In this document: positions 36,431-48,565 of the stretch, piece by piece
How positions within the stretch are numbered: position 1 is the first letter of the stretch
Layout: the number at the start of each line of letters is the position of its first letter
NCBI GenBank assembly: GCA_947179155.2
Contig: OX359278.1
Coordinates: 12,421,879 to 12,485,878 of the forward strand
Direction: 5' to 3'
Length of the DNA: 64,000 nt
Source: Hedera helix
Lineage: Eukaryota > Streptophyta > Magnoliopsida > Apiales > Araliaceae
Notes under the pieces: generated by a model
What the model was told of the DNA's origin: nothing
Database searches by the model: none
Seen by the model: the letters and a program-made list of their open reading frames with translations, nothing else
Made by a program: the position numbers and the translations under genes

Positions 36431-36763
36431 ACCCCTCAGCATTGTATGAAAATTATTTTTAAAGGAATTTATTGTTATTTCTAGTTATTCAACCTCTTTC
36501 ACAATTATTGTACGATTGTTGAAGTCTCTTGTAAGATATTCAAGTGTTCTGGGAATAGAATGGGTATAAGTGTAAGTTCATAGAGAAAGTGATCATAGAC
36601 TAAGTTGATCAGAAATGGATCCTCAGAAGAGGAAAGAGTAGAGTACTCAATTATTGAGAATTTAGTTAAATGATATGAAAAGCTATTTTTGGTAAATAGA
36701 ATGAGTGGAGGTAAGTATGCTGTAATTTCGAGGACGAAATTCTTAAAAGAATGGGTGAATGTG

Positions 36764-37054
36764 TGACCCGAATAATAGCAATATTTTTTTTAAATAACTA
36801 TTAAATGACTAAATAAAGGTTAGGTTTTAAAACCTAATTTTGTAATAAAATGTGTAAAAAGAGGAATAAAATTTCAAGATTTGACAAATGGTCAAATAGT
36901 CAAAGTGGGATTAAGAAAAAGAAAAGAGAGTCAAGAAAAAGCAATTTAGAATTCGAAAGAGAGTTTTGAGACGTGGACTGCACCATTGAGTCCGAAACGT
37001 CGAAGTTAGTAAGAAGAGGTGGTAAACACAAATTTGAGTCGGAGTTAACTTTGA
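36764..37054 (+). mobile_element. Truncated 3' LTR of L2
   Basis: It starts TGACCCGAATAATAGC and follows the 5' LTR copy at 15775 with scattered substitutions. Similarity stops around 37050, within the GTTGACTT stretch. The rest of a ~4.3-kb LTR is missing and a coding segment follows at once, so a deletion or recombination joined the two here. Confidence 0.7.
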
Positions 37055-37599
37055 AGGGATCTCCGACGATGACGATCTAGATGATTATCTTCATGATATG
37101 GACATTCTAGTCGCGGAGGATGACAATACATAATTAGATTTGGATGAGATCATTAATGAAACGCCCGAAATGGAACACATCATACAAGAAATGGAAGAGG
37201 AAGCGGTTAAGGAAGAAGTTTTAGCAAATCTGGTTGCACTACAAAAAAATGGACATTTGGCAACGATTTTTCGAGCAGCGATTATAAAATCGTTGCTAAA
37301 AGTGCATGTTTAGCAATGAAAATTGTCATTCGTTACAGTTTATGAAAGTTTTTCATTTTTCGTAACGAATTTCATAGGTCATTGCAAAATTTCGTTGCCA
37401 ATTCGTTAGTGGGAAAAAAAATTAGCCGCCTATTTACTTTTTTCGTTGCCAATTCTTAATAGACATTCAGCAACGATTTTTGTCGTTGCAAAAACTGAAT
37501 GTTTAGCAACGAAATTTGTCATTCGTTACAGTTTGTGAAATTTTTTAATTTTTTGTAATAACGAATTTTATATGTCGTTGCAAAATTATCATTTATCCT

Positions 37600-38661
37600 A
37601 TTTATTTATTTTTTAAAGAAACGAGTTACTTATAATTCATAAGTTAAATAGACAAAGACAACATAACAGTACATAAATGCATGAATGAATAAAATGCACC
37701 AAGAGGGACCACGGAATTAATTTTAATCAAGCACATTACATTAAAATATGAAAACAAGAACACAAATATAACATCACTATCATCAAGCAGGCTTACATAA
37801 AGTAGGCATTCACTTAATTTGCATCAATTTTTGCAACAACTGTTAAAATGTTGCTCTAAATTAACATAACCCTAACTAGGGCTGTAAATGAATATATCTA
37901 AATTTGAATACAGTAATATCTATATCCAAAAAAATAATGCACTATCCGTATTCTTATTCGATATTTGATAGACTTTAAAAAGGATATCCTTATTCGGTAT
38001 TCGAAATTATATTCGAATAATATCTGTTTTCATTTTTTTGTTCAAATAAATAGATTATTTAAATATTCGGATATCTGAATTCGAACATCAATCACCTAAT
38101 AAACAAACTATTATAATTATTTACAAAAAAAATAAAATAAAGAAAGAAAATATTGAACAATTACTTACAAGTCACAACAATTTAAAGTTTTAACAATACA
38201 TATTGATAAAACAGCCTAATCATAAAGGGGATAAAATGTCAAATACATCATCATTCATAATCATAAAAATAAATTAAAATTTAAACATCCTACAAAAAGT
38301 ATCAAATTAACACCATTTTAATTTTTAAAAAAATACTAATATATCCTCCACTCTTTTTCTCCTTTGCAATCATCTTTCGTCAATTTGCATCTTAACTCAT
38401 TGCAGCTGCAAGAAAAAAAAAATAATATTAATATCACTAGAAGATAGATACATAAACTTAGAACTGCAGTCCTTCTATAAAATACAACTTGTATTCCTTT
38501 TCTTCTTAATTATGAACTATTTTTGTTAAATAAGGTTACAACACTTGTTATTAAAAGAAAGCCAAACACCAACATGATTAAGTATAAAGAACAATTATTA
38601 AAGTTCATTTAAAATCGAAAACCTAGAGCATCTAAGTATTTTCTTGGGAAAGGTAGGTAAC
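37600..38661. other. CACTA-B interior with a hAT-like end
   Basis: TAGGGCTGTAAATGAATA at 37878 is a typical hAT-type terminus, followed by repeated ATATTCG phrases. The matching right end was not found. No coding exon is seen before 38662. Confidence 0.4.
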
Positions 38662-38768
38662 CTTTTGTGTCCATTCAGTAGTAAAAACATCAATGTGAGC
38701 CCTAACTAAATTAATCCTACGACGGGCCCATAATCCACGCACTGAATTCTTTGTAACTTGCTCAAAAA
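38662..38768 (-). pseudogene. Captured exon, family unknown
   Basis: Bounded on the reverse strand by CTGCAG and GTTACC, it gives 35 codons in one frame: FEQVTKNSVRGLWARRRINL, then VRAHIDVFTTEWTQK. The basic, hydrophobic pattern looks like real protein, but I cannot place it. Confidence 0.5.
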
Positions 38769-38844
38769 CTGCAGTAGAAAGAAAAATATGAGTATACACG
38801 TAAATGAAAACTGCTTTAGCAATGCTTATAGAAATTTTAAACAA

Positions 38845-38862
38845 CCCCCCCCCCCCCCCCCC
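38845..38862. repeat. 18-base C homopolymer
   Basis: Eighteen consecutive C followed by eight A. The length may be unreliable because sequencing slips on such runs. Confidence 0.8.
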
Positions 38863-39109
38863 AAAAAAAAGCACTCACACTCCACCTACCACACACCCCT
38901 TTCTAAAAAAGAATAGTGAAATAAAATGCAAGAAAATAGAAAAGACAGAAAAAGGAATGTCAAGATTCTGTGATAGGAGTGAGTGGCAAAATGCAATTTG
39001 CATATTGGAGGCTGAGTAGGATGTTACAACTTTAACGTTTGTTTTACTTCTATTTTTCATTCCTCAGTTATGTCTTTCTAGCCTTTTAAATTTCTAAGTT
39101 ATTTTAGTG

Positions 39110-39157
<48 letters not shown>
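39110..39157. repeat. (TA)n microsatellite
   Basis: About 23-24 TA units in an AT-rich, non-coding zone (39020-40187). The open frames across it are repeat products. Confidence 0.9.
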
Positions 39158-39161
<4 letters not shown>

Positions 39162-40187
39162 TGCATATTTATTTTATTGTTGTTATTATATATATACTTA
39201 TTTTTTACAATATTATTATTATTTGTATATTTATTTTATTATTATTATTTCAATTCTTTTTTTTTTTATCTTTTTATTGTATGCATTTTTTTTCCTTATT
39301 ATCTTCTTTTACGCTTTCATATTGGATTCATTCTAGTTTGGGAGAAAAAGGCCTTGTTGAATCAAATTTGCATACAGAGCAAACCAACCTTGAGAATCTA
39401 GGAAACATCACAATCATTTAAATCACCTCAGCAAAAATAACAGTAAAATCAACCCAGCCAAACTAACTAATTTAATTTTAAATGGAGACCTGCAACAAAG
39501 CTTTTCAAGTCAGTGTCTTGTTGTGTGATTTTGACCATATTATTTACAGCAAATCAAGAGTGAGTTTACCTAGTCATTTATACTCATATTGTTTTCTGCA
39601 TGACATTATATTTTAAGCAACCTGTAACCACTATTTATTAGTTTCTTTAAGATTCACAGGATTTTTAAAACTTAGTTGAATAATTAAAAGTGAGACCACC
39701 ATCTAAGCACTCTCTAATGATGGTAGCAATACTTAGTTACATGATAGTGTAGCCAATGTCTCTAAGTGAGTAAAGCATATATAGAAAAGGATATATTTTT
39801 AAACCGACTCCTCAAGAAAGAGACATTCATGATGAAGTCTAGTACTACGCCATGCAAATTTTCATTGCTTTACATCTTTAGTGACGTGTCATTCACATTC
39901 ATGACATAAGACATGCCTACAGCTATTAGTGCAAGCATTAATATAATGAGACATCTCACACTATGAGAAGAAACTAAGGAAAAAGGAGCAGATCGCTAAA
40001 AAATATAAACAATAGGATTAGAGATGTGATAAAGAGGAAAAAGAAACTTTGCATCAACGCCGTGTTAGGAGTATTTGCCTAGACATAAACTTTTACGTTG
40101 AAACTCTATTACATGAACATCACAATATAAGAAATATTACATCTTTTAACCTTCCCCATAATTAATATATATGTATTAAAAACTTAC

Positions 40188-40246
40188 TTGATCGATCTTT
40201 ACGCCATCCTTGAAGTGGCGAGGTGCAAATGGAATCTTCTCAGCTG
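40188..40246 (-). pseudogene. Captured small exon, family unknown
   Basis: Fifty-nine bases lie between acceptor ATTTCAG and donor GTAAGT on the reverse strand, reading AEKIPFAPRHFKDGVKIDQ. Good splice sites and coding-like composition. Confidence 0.45.
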
Positions 40247-40608
40247 CTGAAATGGGATCAGATACATTTTTTTATGTATAGTGACAAAAGTTAGATATAG
40301 GGAAGTAGCATGAGACTAAGATGGAGTCAGACCTCTTGCATTGTATCAAATAATGATTTTGAAATAACATGTCAGATAGAGCAGTTCCATCAAGTCATAA
40401 TAAAGGGAAAACTATTTAAAACCCCTCAAAAGAATTCAACCCAAAATTTTATGTAAGGAAAAAAAAGATTTTAAAATTATATTTAAAAAAAAAGTAGTTG
40501 CCTACATAAGAAAATCAAAAGTCAAGTGGTTAAAATAAAATTTCCAACATTTAAGTCTCTCTTAGAGGCAATTAACATAATTAATTGTTAGGACTACCAT
40601 ACCTTTGT

Positions 40609-40676
40609 ATCCAAATCCATGTAACTTTTGCACTTCAACCTTTAGTGTAACCAAGTGTACGTCGGCCATTACTACC
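40609..40676 (-). pseudogene. Captured exon, family unknown
   Basis: The reverse strand reads MADVHLVTLKVEVQKLHGFG, then YK, up to a GTATGG donor. A GTAAGG just upstream on the same strand may be the donor of a preceding exon. Weakly supported. Confidence 0.35.
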
Positions 40677-42037
40677 CACAAGCTGTTAATCCTTACCTGG
40701 TGATTCATACTGTGAAATCAATTCACCCCCAGAAGAAGGTGTAACATGAAGTACTTAAACTAATATCACGTCTCACCAATTGTCAACTTTAAAACAGAAA
40801 AGTGTTGTACCCTACAGCAGCAATTTACTTATACTACGTCTAAAGAACCTTCAACTAAGCTTTCACTAGTACAAAATAGTAAATATATAACACCTAAAAA
40901 ACGTTATAATTTCCCCCCTAGAAACATCGAGGTTAAGGGTGTCATCTATTTGACACATTTATACAACGTTTTAAAAATGTTGTAGTTTATCACGTAACAC
41001 AACGTTTTTTAACTAAAAAACGTTGTGAATTTGTTTTAAATAAATATTAAGATGCTTGAAAACGTTATAGGTGGTATGATTCCACAACATTTTCTGGTTT
41101 AAAATGTTGTAGTTTGATACATCACACAACCTTCATACTAATTTATACAACGTTTATAAGATGTCATCTATTGTAATATATTTAAACAACGTTGTACCTG
41201 TAATGTTGTACTTATAGAACTGCTAATATTAATGCAATGATATATAGCTAAAAAAAACTCTAAATTCTCATTTAAAGCCAAAATGTATCAACCATTCTCA
41301 GTTTCAAAAAATACATCCAATAATACTAATTATCCACAAAATATACCAATCATCTAATCATGTGCACTACTACCTAATCATGTGCAAAAAAACATTCTCC
41401 TAAAATACATTCATCTAAATATGTACATCCACCGTTAACTCCCAAAATACATTCATCTAAACCTGTACATCCACCATTAACTCGAGGCTTACATGTAGCT
41501 GCTCACATAAGCTACCCACTCACCCCGTACTTCGTCAATTTGTTCTTGTGTGTACATTAATCCATTTGCCTTATCCCACTGAAATAAAATAACAAAAAGT
41601 TTAGTCTCCCACTGTAGACTAATTAGTCAAGTTTAGTACAAATTGGAATGTTAGCAAACCATAGCAGACCCACAAACAAAACCACAATCGACCCAAAACT
41701 GCAAACCACTATCATAAAACTGCATCTCCAAGCCGGTTCAGCCATCATCATGGTCTGAACAACTAAAGGAGACAAAACAGATAAAATAACAGTAGATATC
41801 CAACATAGTAGAACAAGCTGTTAACAAACTAACAAAACAAAAATAACTAAGACATCCATAATAGTAGCAAAGGAATCAACCAAGCCAAAACATGTATATA
41901 ACACCAAACAGATAATCTCATGGGCATCAGATTCAACTACATCACTAAATTTGCTTTCCCGCAATAAATAATACAAATGTAATTTAGCTATTAAGTGAAG
42001 TTTATAGAAAACTTTCTATTTGTCATAATATAGTCAC

Positions 42038-42123
42038 CTCATGATCTGTTCAATTTCAGATTCTGGCGGAGAATAGTCTTCAATGTTGGAGCCTTGCATT
42101 ATGTGTGCCAAAGAACTCACCAC
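42038..42123 (-). pseudogene. Captured exon in CACTA-C
   Basis: Bounded by ACAATAG and GTGACT on the reverse strand, 28 codons: VVSSLAHIMQGSNIEDYSPP, then ESEIEQIM. It is downstream of the kinase exon on the same strand and might be from the same gene, but this is not shown. Confidence 0.45.
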
Positions 42124-42180
42124 CTATTGTTATAAATCAATCATACGCAAATAAAAGTATCGTCATGTAAGGATAAGTGC

Positions 42181-42227
42181 ACACACACACATACACACAC
42201 ACACACACACACACATACACACACACA

Positions 42228-42278
<51 letters not shown>

Positions 42279-42296
42279 GTGTGTGTGTGTGTGTGA
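42181..42296. repeat. Long (AC)n/(GT)n mirror-type microsatellite
   Basis: About 50 AC units with occasional AT run into ATATAT and then about eight GT units, so the tract ends in a self-complementary AC-to-GT turn. The long CV-repeat frame across it is an artefact. Confidence 0.9.
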
Positions 42297-42912
42297 GATC
42301 TGCAACAAGAAATTTATACTATAACATGTATTTTGTGCCTTGCTTGTTTTCAAACATGGAACATGGACTATGAAATATGGTCATATCTAGAGTGCAAAGC
42401 TCTTGAAAATTAGTAGCAAGTTCTAAGGAGGGAATGAGCATCCAGAATAATATTACACGATTGACTAAACTACTGGGGTTTAATTTCCTAATAGGACCTA
42501 TTTACTAATTTCATGCTACTACAAAAGAATTTTGTCATGTATATTGAGAGTTTTGTTGGTCTTTTAACTATGAACTGCATACGATACCTTTTGTATCGAG
42601 TATCTTTTGTAAGGATCACTGCTGAGACATTTTTCTGCCAAACAAAACATCCATAAGAAATGGTGAAGATCATGTGAGTCTAGTACTGCAGGGTCGATTA
42701 AATCTCCATAGCATTTTTCTCTTAAGAGTGGTTTTGCCTATTAGAAAAAGTAAAAAGAAATTGTGCACAAGACATAATTAAAGTAGCTTCATCAAACTAT
42801 CGTCATATTACAGACTTTGATAAATATTGTTTGCTAAAAGAGGGTTAAGTTGTTGTATTTGTTACCCATCTTAAAAATCTTCTTCCATGTGTCTCTTGTA
42901 TAGTCTTTCTAC

Positions 42913-42964
42913 CCGTGATCAGTTCCAAAAGAACCATCCCAAACGAATAAACACCCAATGACAT
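42913..42964 (-). pseudogene. Captured protein-kinase exon (subdomain IX)
   Basis: Bounded by GTGTAG and a GTAGAA donor on the reverse strand, it reads MSLGVYSFGMVLLELIT. Plant receptor-like and cytoplasmic kinases have Ser-Asp-Val-Tyr-Ser-Phe-Gly-(M/V)-(V/L)-Leu-Leu-Glu-Leu-(I/L)-Thr-Gly here. The invariant Asp of subdomain IX is replaced (SLGVY instead of SDVY). Flanking kinase exons are not recognisable, though a reverse-strand frame at 43075-43266 may be another degraded piece. Confidence 0.6.
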
Positions 42965-44180
42965 CTACACAAAAATCAGCCCCAAACATATTTGTATAGT
43001 CAAAACAAAAAGTTTTTTTATAATCAGGAGTTCTAATAAAAAAAATGTAAAGAACTTTACCATTCCAGATCGAACTATATATAATAAGTACTAACTCGGA
43101 GTTGTAAGGTATCACAAAAACTGTGCCAGGAATAACTTTGTGTAATGACATTACTCGGACGGAACCATTTACTAAGCGCATAATTACTATTTACACCAAT
43201 TAACCTGGTTGAGAAGTATGGATTAGGATCCTCTCCATGAAATATTTCACTCAATTTCCCTCGCAATACAAATTTTGTTTCACAAATGTTACATTTAGAA
43301 ACACAATAAAATTTGTCACAAAATAATTGTCGTCGGTGCCGTCGCTAAAAGCAATAATTGTGTCGCTAATATCTATTGGAAAAAATTACATGAAAGATGT
43401 AATGGAGACGATTCTAGTCCCACAAGTTCAAATGAGAGAAACTATCATTATGACTCATGAGTATGCTCTTGTATCATCAGGGTATAGAACAATTGTTAAA
43501 CAGCTTGTGTTACTGGTATTATTTTACTAACCTAATGAATTCGGAAAGCAAATCTCACTCCTTGAAGTAGTATATGGTCCATCAAAGAATCTTTCTTTGA
43601 TGTTCCTTTGGTATGAAGTTCCATAGCCACCCTCTTCATGTATTTTTTTTGCCAGCTTGACCGAGCCAAATTTTATCTACAATAAGTGGTGCATTATTGG
43701 CTACAAAGAGCTGCTCCAAAAACTATTTGCTCTATTTGATTATTGTTATGACAAGGCTGAGAGGGGGGAATTATTTTTTTTCTTTTTATTAAAAAAGTAG
43801 TTGTGTTCCTAACAAAAAGGTTGTTAGAGCACAAAATACAGATCATGAAACATGCCATATAAATAGATTCCTTGATGCTTAATATAAATAAGTTTGAACG
43901 ACAACATGAACTTATGACACCCCTAGACAAAGAGTATAGTACTATGGATGTATCAAAGTTCTTGACATCTGTGTAGAAGGCTAGAATCAACTATCTAGCA
44001 TATTTACGTACTATACTCACATGGGTAAATCCAAAACATTCTGTTAGAAACCCAAAAATGTTAAAGACTATTCTAGGGAATGTCAACTAATGTAGCCTAA
44101 TGACCTAAGTTGGCATCCAATAAGCGATAACATGGCATAGGGATTTGAAAATGTGAAAATTGACAAGAAAATGAACAAAC

Positions 44181-44292
44181 CCTGCTTAAGATCCCATTGT
44201 CAAGCATCCATTCTGTGGGAATTTGGAACTCCTTGCAATGACGCATCAATGAATCTCTTGACCGGAGAAGACTGAATACAGTACATTCCATC
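44181..44292 (-). pseudogene. Captured CHUP1-like exon
   Basis: Acceptor CTGCCAG and a GTTTGT donor on the reverse strand bound 37 codons: MECTVFSLLRSRDSLMRHCK, then EFQIPTEWMLDNGILSR. Proteins of the CHUP1 family (actin-dependent chloroplast positioning and relatives) have a matching stretch: Leu-Leu-Arg-(S/T)-Arg-Asp, then Tyr-Lys-Glu-Phe-x-Ile-Pro, then Trp-(L/M)-Leu-Asp-x-Gly. A Cys replaces the usual Tyr. No other exon of the family was seen. Confidence 0.6.
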
Positions 44293-44677
44293 CTGGCAGT
44301 AAAATAACGTTAACATCATTTATAACAGCTGAAAAACATTTTTGAAAGGCATCCACAAACTGCTTATTTGGCATTTAGGGGGCTCATCACTCTTAGACAT
44401 TTAAACAAACACTTTGTAGGCAACATCCAAAAACACAAATAACTTTGTGCAAAACCTTGTCAAAACCATCACAACTTTAAAGGATGAAATAGAAAAAAAA
44501 AATGATGAAGAAGCAAATTGGTTACCTTGGTCGATACTAAAAGTGAGACGACAACCATATAAACATGCAGTAGATATATATGGCCAAAATTAATGGCTGG
44601 GGAAGAAAAAGAAGAAGATTACAAGATGATTAAAATGGGTCATGGAAAAATTAAAACCCTAACTTTTATTTCCATAC

Positions 44678-44727
44678 CTGAGCCAAAAATCTGGGGTAGA
44701 GGCAACAACTAGCATTCCCTTGCCCAT
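44678..44727 (-). pseudogene. Captured first exon with ATG in CACTA-C
   Basis: The reverse strand reads MGKGMLVVASTPDFWL, then a GTATGG donor, preceded by a CT-rich leader (about 44740-44830 on the reverse strand). It looks like the start of a host gene brought in with its leader. Family unknown. Confidence 0.4.
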
Positions 44728-45794
44728 AGTTTCGTGATTTCGAGTCTAGATTGAGCGAGAAGGGAGAGAGCTAAGTTAAGGATGAGTGAGGTAGATGAGT
44801 TCGATCAAGGACGAGAGAGAGCTGCTTCATTTGTGAGGATGAATGAGCTAGGTAAATGATTTCTTTAATTTGGATTGGGGAAGTTTTCCTTTAATTGTTA
44901 TGAAATTTGTTCATTTAATAATCAAAAACTATATATGCTCCGTGTTTTAATTTCAAGTTTTCACTTCTGCGCGGTTTTTTCAAGCTCCATGTTTTTTAAA
45001 TAGATAACGTTTTCCTTAAGAAAACATTATAACTTTAAAACCAAATATTGCCCCTTATAAATACATAACGTTTTTGCATATGTATCTATAACGTTTTTTG
45101 AAAAAATGTTGTGGAAAAAACACCACAACGTTTTTTTATAAAATCCTTGTTGTTTAAGTGTTATCTTTTTACTATTTTGTAGTAGTGCTTAGTAAAAAGT
45201 TCAGTGATAATATTGTTTATTTTCATTAGTAGCCATCGAATTAAACAGATGTTAACTTATTATAGCTCCCTCATTTGAAAGAGGTTTCCATACTGTAATG
45301 ATGTGTGGACCTTGATAGTTGACTCAAATACCAAGACCTTTATTGACTAAAGTCACAAAATCCGTAGGAAAACAAACCATAAAAAGAACGACCAACATGC
45401 TTACAGCTCTAGGGTCAAATTGAACATATTAAGAATGTAAATCAAAACCTGAACGCATGTAAGAATATTGGATTAGATTATTAATACCAAAATAAATGGT
45501 AAATGCAAACCTAGTTGAAACTTGAAACTGTTTGATATTAGTTATCTGCAGTCCTAGTTGAAATTGTTCTAATAAACTATGAACATATAGCCTGATAAGC
45601 AGGGTAAGACCAGTAAAGATAGGTCGTTTTACACCTTGCTTAATATTGTCAAAGAGAACAAGACACATTTAAATTCCTTTGATAGGTCAACTAAAACAAA
45701 GTCACAAACTTTATAAGCCAAACTACAATAAATCAAGAAAACAAATAAAAAATTTCAGCCATTAGATCTAAGAGTGCCATGCAGCAAAACATAC

Positions 45795-45865
45795 CATAAT
45801 TCTAAGACTTTCTGGAATATTTCAGCAGCTGCAGCATAATCACCTGCCCGAGCAAGAAGCCTCCC
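45795..45865 (-). pseudogene. Captured TPR-like exon in CACTA-B
   Basis: Bounded by TTGACAG and a GTATGT donor on the reverse strand: GRLLARAGDYAAAAEIFQKV, then LEL. Ala-Gly-Asp-Tyr-x-x-Ala followed by Phe-x-x-x-Leu-Glu fits one tetratricopeptide helix pair. The parent gene is unknown. Confidence 0.5.
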
Positions 45866-46880
45866 CTGTCAACTTAAAGTTAAAGAATACCAGTTTATAA
45901 GAAATGAATGCAAACAGAACCTAAATGAGAAAAGAAAGTTACAATTATTTAAAGCCTGAATTTATAAAAATTTCACAAAGTGAAAACACTTCCCAAAAAT
46001 AGTAGAAAAGCTTCATTATTTAAGGAATTATACTCCAATGCAACAAAATGAGCAATAAGACCTATCACCTATGTATGTTGGCTACTTCTAATAAGTTCCT
46101 TTCTTTTCTTTCTTTTTTGGTTCTTTTAGGATAAAAAAGAGACATAAAAAAAGGATAATGTTATTGACTCGTAAAAAGCATCCTCTAAAAAATTAAATAC
46201 ACAGTTCCCTCTACAATATCCAAAAGTTAAGTAAGTTCTCCATATGACTCATTGTGAGAGGTTGCCAAACTACTACCTCCAGCTTCTACCTAGTTTAGAA
46301 ATTTGAAGAAAATAACATGAATAGGAAGAAGTCCTATAATGTTCATAGGTAGATTATGTTCCGAACCAATCGGTTGATATATTAGTAGGGATGGAAGCAC
46401 TCCTGCAGCTATACTGACTAAGTTAGAGATCAAATCGTGCAAAGTTGTAAAGAGAGGTTTTATAAGGATTTTACTATCTATTTATCTATTACCATATATA
46501 TTAACCCTAACGGGGGATTTTTGACCAAAAAATAGTGGATAGTTAGGAACACCAAGGTACACAAAGGATTCGTAATAGAGTTTACGTAAGTTATTCAATA
46601 GAATTTTTCTGTGCATACTGCAAAAAAGGGATTCTAATTGGGGCTTTAAATATATGGTCATAGGTGGATAAAAAGTACTATTGAGATTAAAAAAAGAAGC
46701 AGTTGATGCTTATTTCAACTTCCAAGTCAATCTTACAATTCACAACTTTGCATATAAGGCATGATCTACTTTATGTTCAAGCTAAAACATGCATGGTATA
46801 ACATAGAAGTGTTTATCAACATGCTATTTCCATAGAACCTAAAGTAGTTGAAACAAAAAAATAAAATTAGTACTGTATAC

Positions 46881-46885
<5 letters not shown>

Positions 46886-46941
<56 letters not shown>

Positions 46942-46950
46942 AGAAAGACA
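46886..46950. repeat. (TA)n(CA)n(GA)n compound microsatellite
   Basis: Short TA, about 20 CA and a few GA units. The surrounding 45866-47460 stretch has no clear exon. Confidence 0.85.
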
Positions 46951-47460
46951 AAGACAGAGTTAGTGCTCATTCCCAGTTAATCTTTCAATTTGCCAATTAG
47001 GCCTGATCTACTTTAGGACAAAACACGTACATTTATAACTAAAATCTAAAGTGGATGAAACAACAAATAGCATTTACTAGGACAACAATTGAGAGAATGA
47101 GAGTGACGAGTAATAGAACTGTGCTATAAGAAAAATGCAAAGAAATTGAAAGGTACACTTATATACAAGTTGATGAAGTTACCCAAAGAAAGAGAGTGGT
47201 AAAGGGAAAGAAGAAACAAGTTTATGTATCAAATTATTGGGTAAGTTTGCATTCTTTGTTCTCTCAGGTCGTAAGTTATTTAGAATGAGTCATCTATATT
47301 TTTCGTTAAATTCAATTCAAGAAAATGAACATTTGGAATATATCATAGAAACTATTCAACTAACCAAAGTAGAATAAGTCGTCTATATTTTTTTCATTTT
47401 GTTGTTTCTTAACCAAAGTAGGTTGCAATCAGTTTTACCTCTCAAACAATTTTTATCCTA

Positions 47461-47592
47461 TTAAGAAGAGAGTGTTGCTTTCTTATCAAAACTCAGACAT
47501 TTCGGATTGATCTTATCCACTCTAATCACTATTATCTGACCGCTTCCTTTCTCAATCCACTTTATGGATTCCCTCTCTAGTAGCTCCAAAAT
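47461..47592 (-). pseudogene. Captured terminal exon in CACTA-B
   Basis: Acceptor TTATCGCAG and 43 codons to a stop on the reverse strand: ILELLERESIKWIEKGSGQI, then IVIRVDKINPKCLSF, then a tail ending TLSS. Coding-like composition, family not recognised. It might belong with the first exon at 49421-49556 on the same strand. Confidence 0.5.
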
Positions 47593-48565
47593 CTGCGATA
47601 AAGATGCAGAACATGCAAAACAAAACCAAACAAGAATTAGAGGAAAAGGAAAAGGAAAAAAAAAGGATGATAAAATTGGAAAATCCTGTATGTGATGTGA
47701 AGCTATATTATAGTCACACTTAGAATAAAAATGTCTGAAATAACCAAGCAAAAGATTATTATGCATACGTAAGATGTATAACAAACCAATTTTGAATAGT
47801 CTCTTAATGAGTGTTGATATAGGATTCTGGCTTCCAGCTAGTTTCAAACTTTCTCAAAAGGTAACAATGTATTTCAATGGGCAAGTAAGATAAATAAGGA
47901 TACTACATGCCCCAAAAGAGCCCATTACTCAAAACTTGTACCACTATTATATGTTGCCTCTTGTTCACAATGTCAGTTGTTGGGAGTTATAGATAGGATA
48001 TTATATGAATGTTCTGATATTATGAGCGCGATGTGGCTGTTCAGACTTAAATCCATGTTCCCATGCTAGAGAGGACAAAATCATATACTGTACCAAACAG
48101 CGACTACTTGATATGAAAAGTAAAATAAATTGGATCCTCCATGATTCAGTAGTGCTCTTATGGGAAACACAAGGATCACATAACTTAGTTATGAGTGGAA
48201 AAAGCAGCGATAAAAGTTTGTTACTTGTACTAAACGTATATGATACTGATAGAAAAGCATTAGAAGACACCAAATAGCATACAATTAACCAGTCAATAGG
48301 ATATCATTCTACTCATATAATATAAATCAAGTAGCAGTTTTTCAAATTTATAATTGGAATTATTATCATCATAGTGATACTTCTTAACATAATTGTGTAT
48401 GCTGATATAGAACATGTAATGATGTACTTAATTAATATCTTCTTTTTAAATTATAATTTTTAAAATTATAATTCTAACAATCTTACATTTAGTAAGTAAA
48501 ATTTTATCGAAAAAACAAGGCAAATAAGAACGGCGCTCATGTATACAAAATGAAAGAGAGTATGA
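47593..48565. other. CACTA-B interior, no supported exon
   Basis: An open reverse frame at 48001-48273 has coding-like amino acids but no clear splice sites or motif, so it is not called. Confidence 0.3.

Larger units (their letters stand above)
34868..36763 (+). mobile_element. Non-coding interior of L2
   Basis: Only 1.9 kb separates the primer-binding site from the 3' LTR, and no gag or pol motif is visible, so L2 is non-autonomous (LARD-like) or internally deleted. The interior ends with GAGGACGAAATTCTT and a purine tract (AAAAGAATGGG). L1 ends its interior with the same GAGGACGAAATTCTT, which suggests L2 belongs to the same chromovirus lineage and could have used its proteins. Confidence 0.65.
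40864..45187. mobile_element. CACTA-C: 4.3-kb CACTA element of a second family
   Basis: It begins CACTAGTACAAAATAGTA, and the reverse complement of its end begins CACTACTACAAAATAGTA; the match continues for ~28 bp. Subterminal motifs are AACGTT/ACAACGTTTT, unlike the CGTTGC of A and B. The flanks read GCTTT and CTTAG, close to a CTT duplication with one extra T. It carries captured exons (kinase, CHUP1-like and others) on the reverse strand and no transposase. It is nested in CACTA-B. Confidence 0.8.

Noticed and set aside
42141..42353. Reverse frame with a long Cys-Val run
   Set aside because: Product of the AC/GT microsatellite; no motif outside the repeat.
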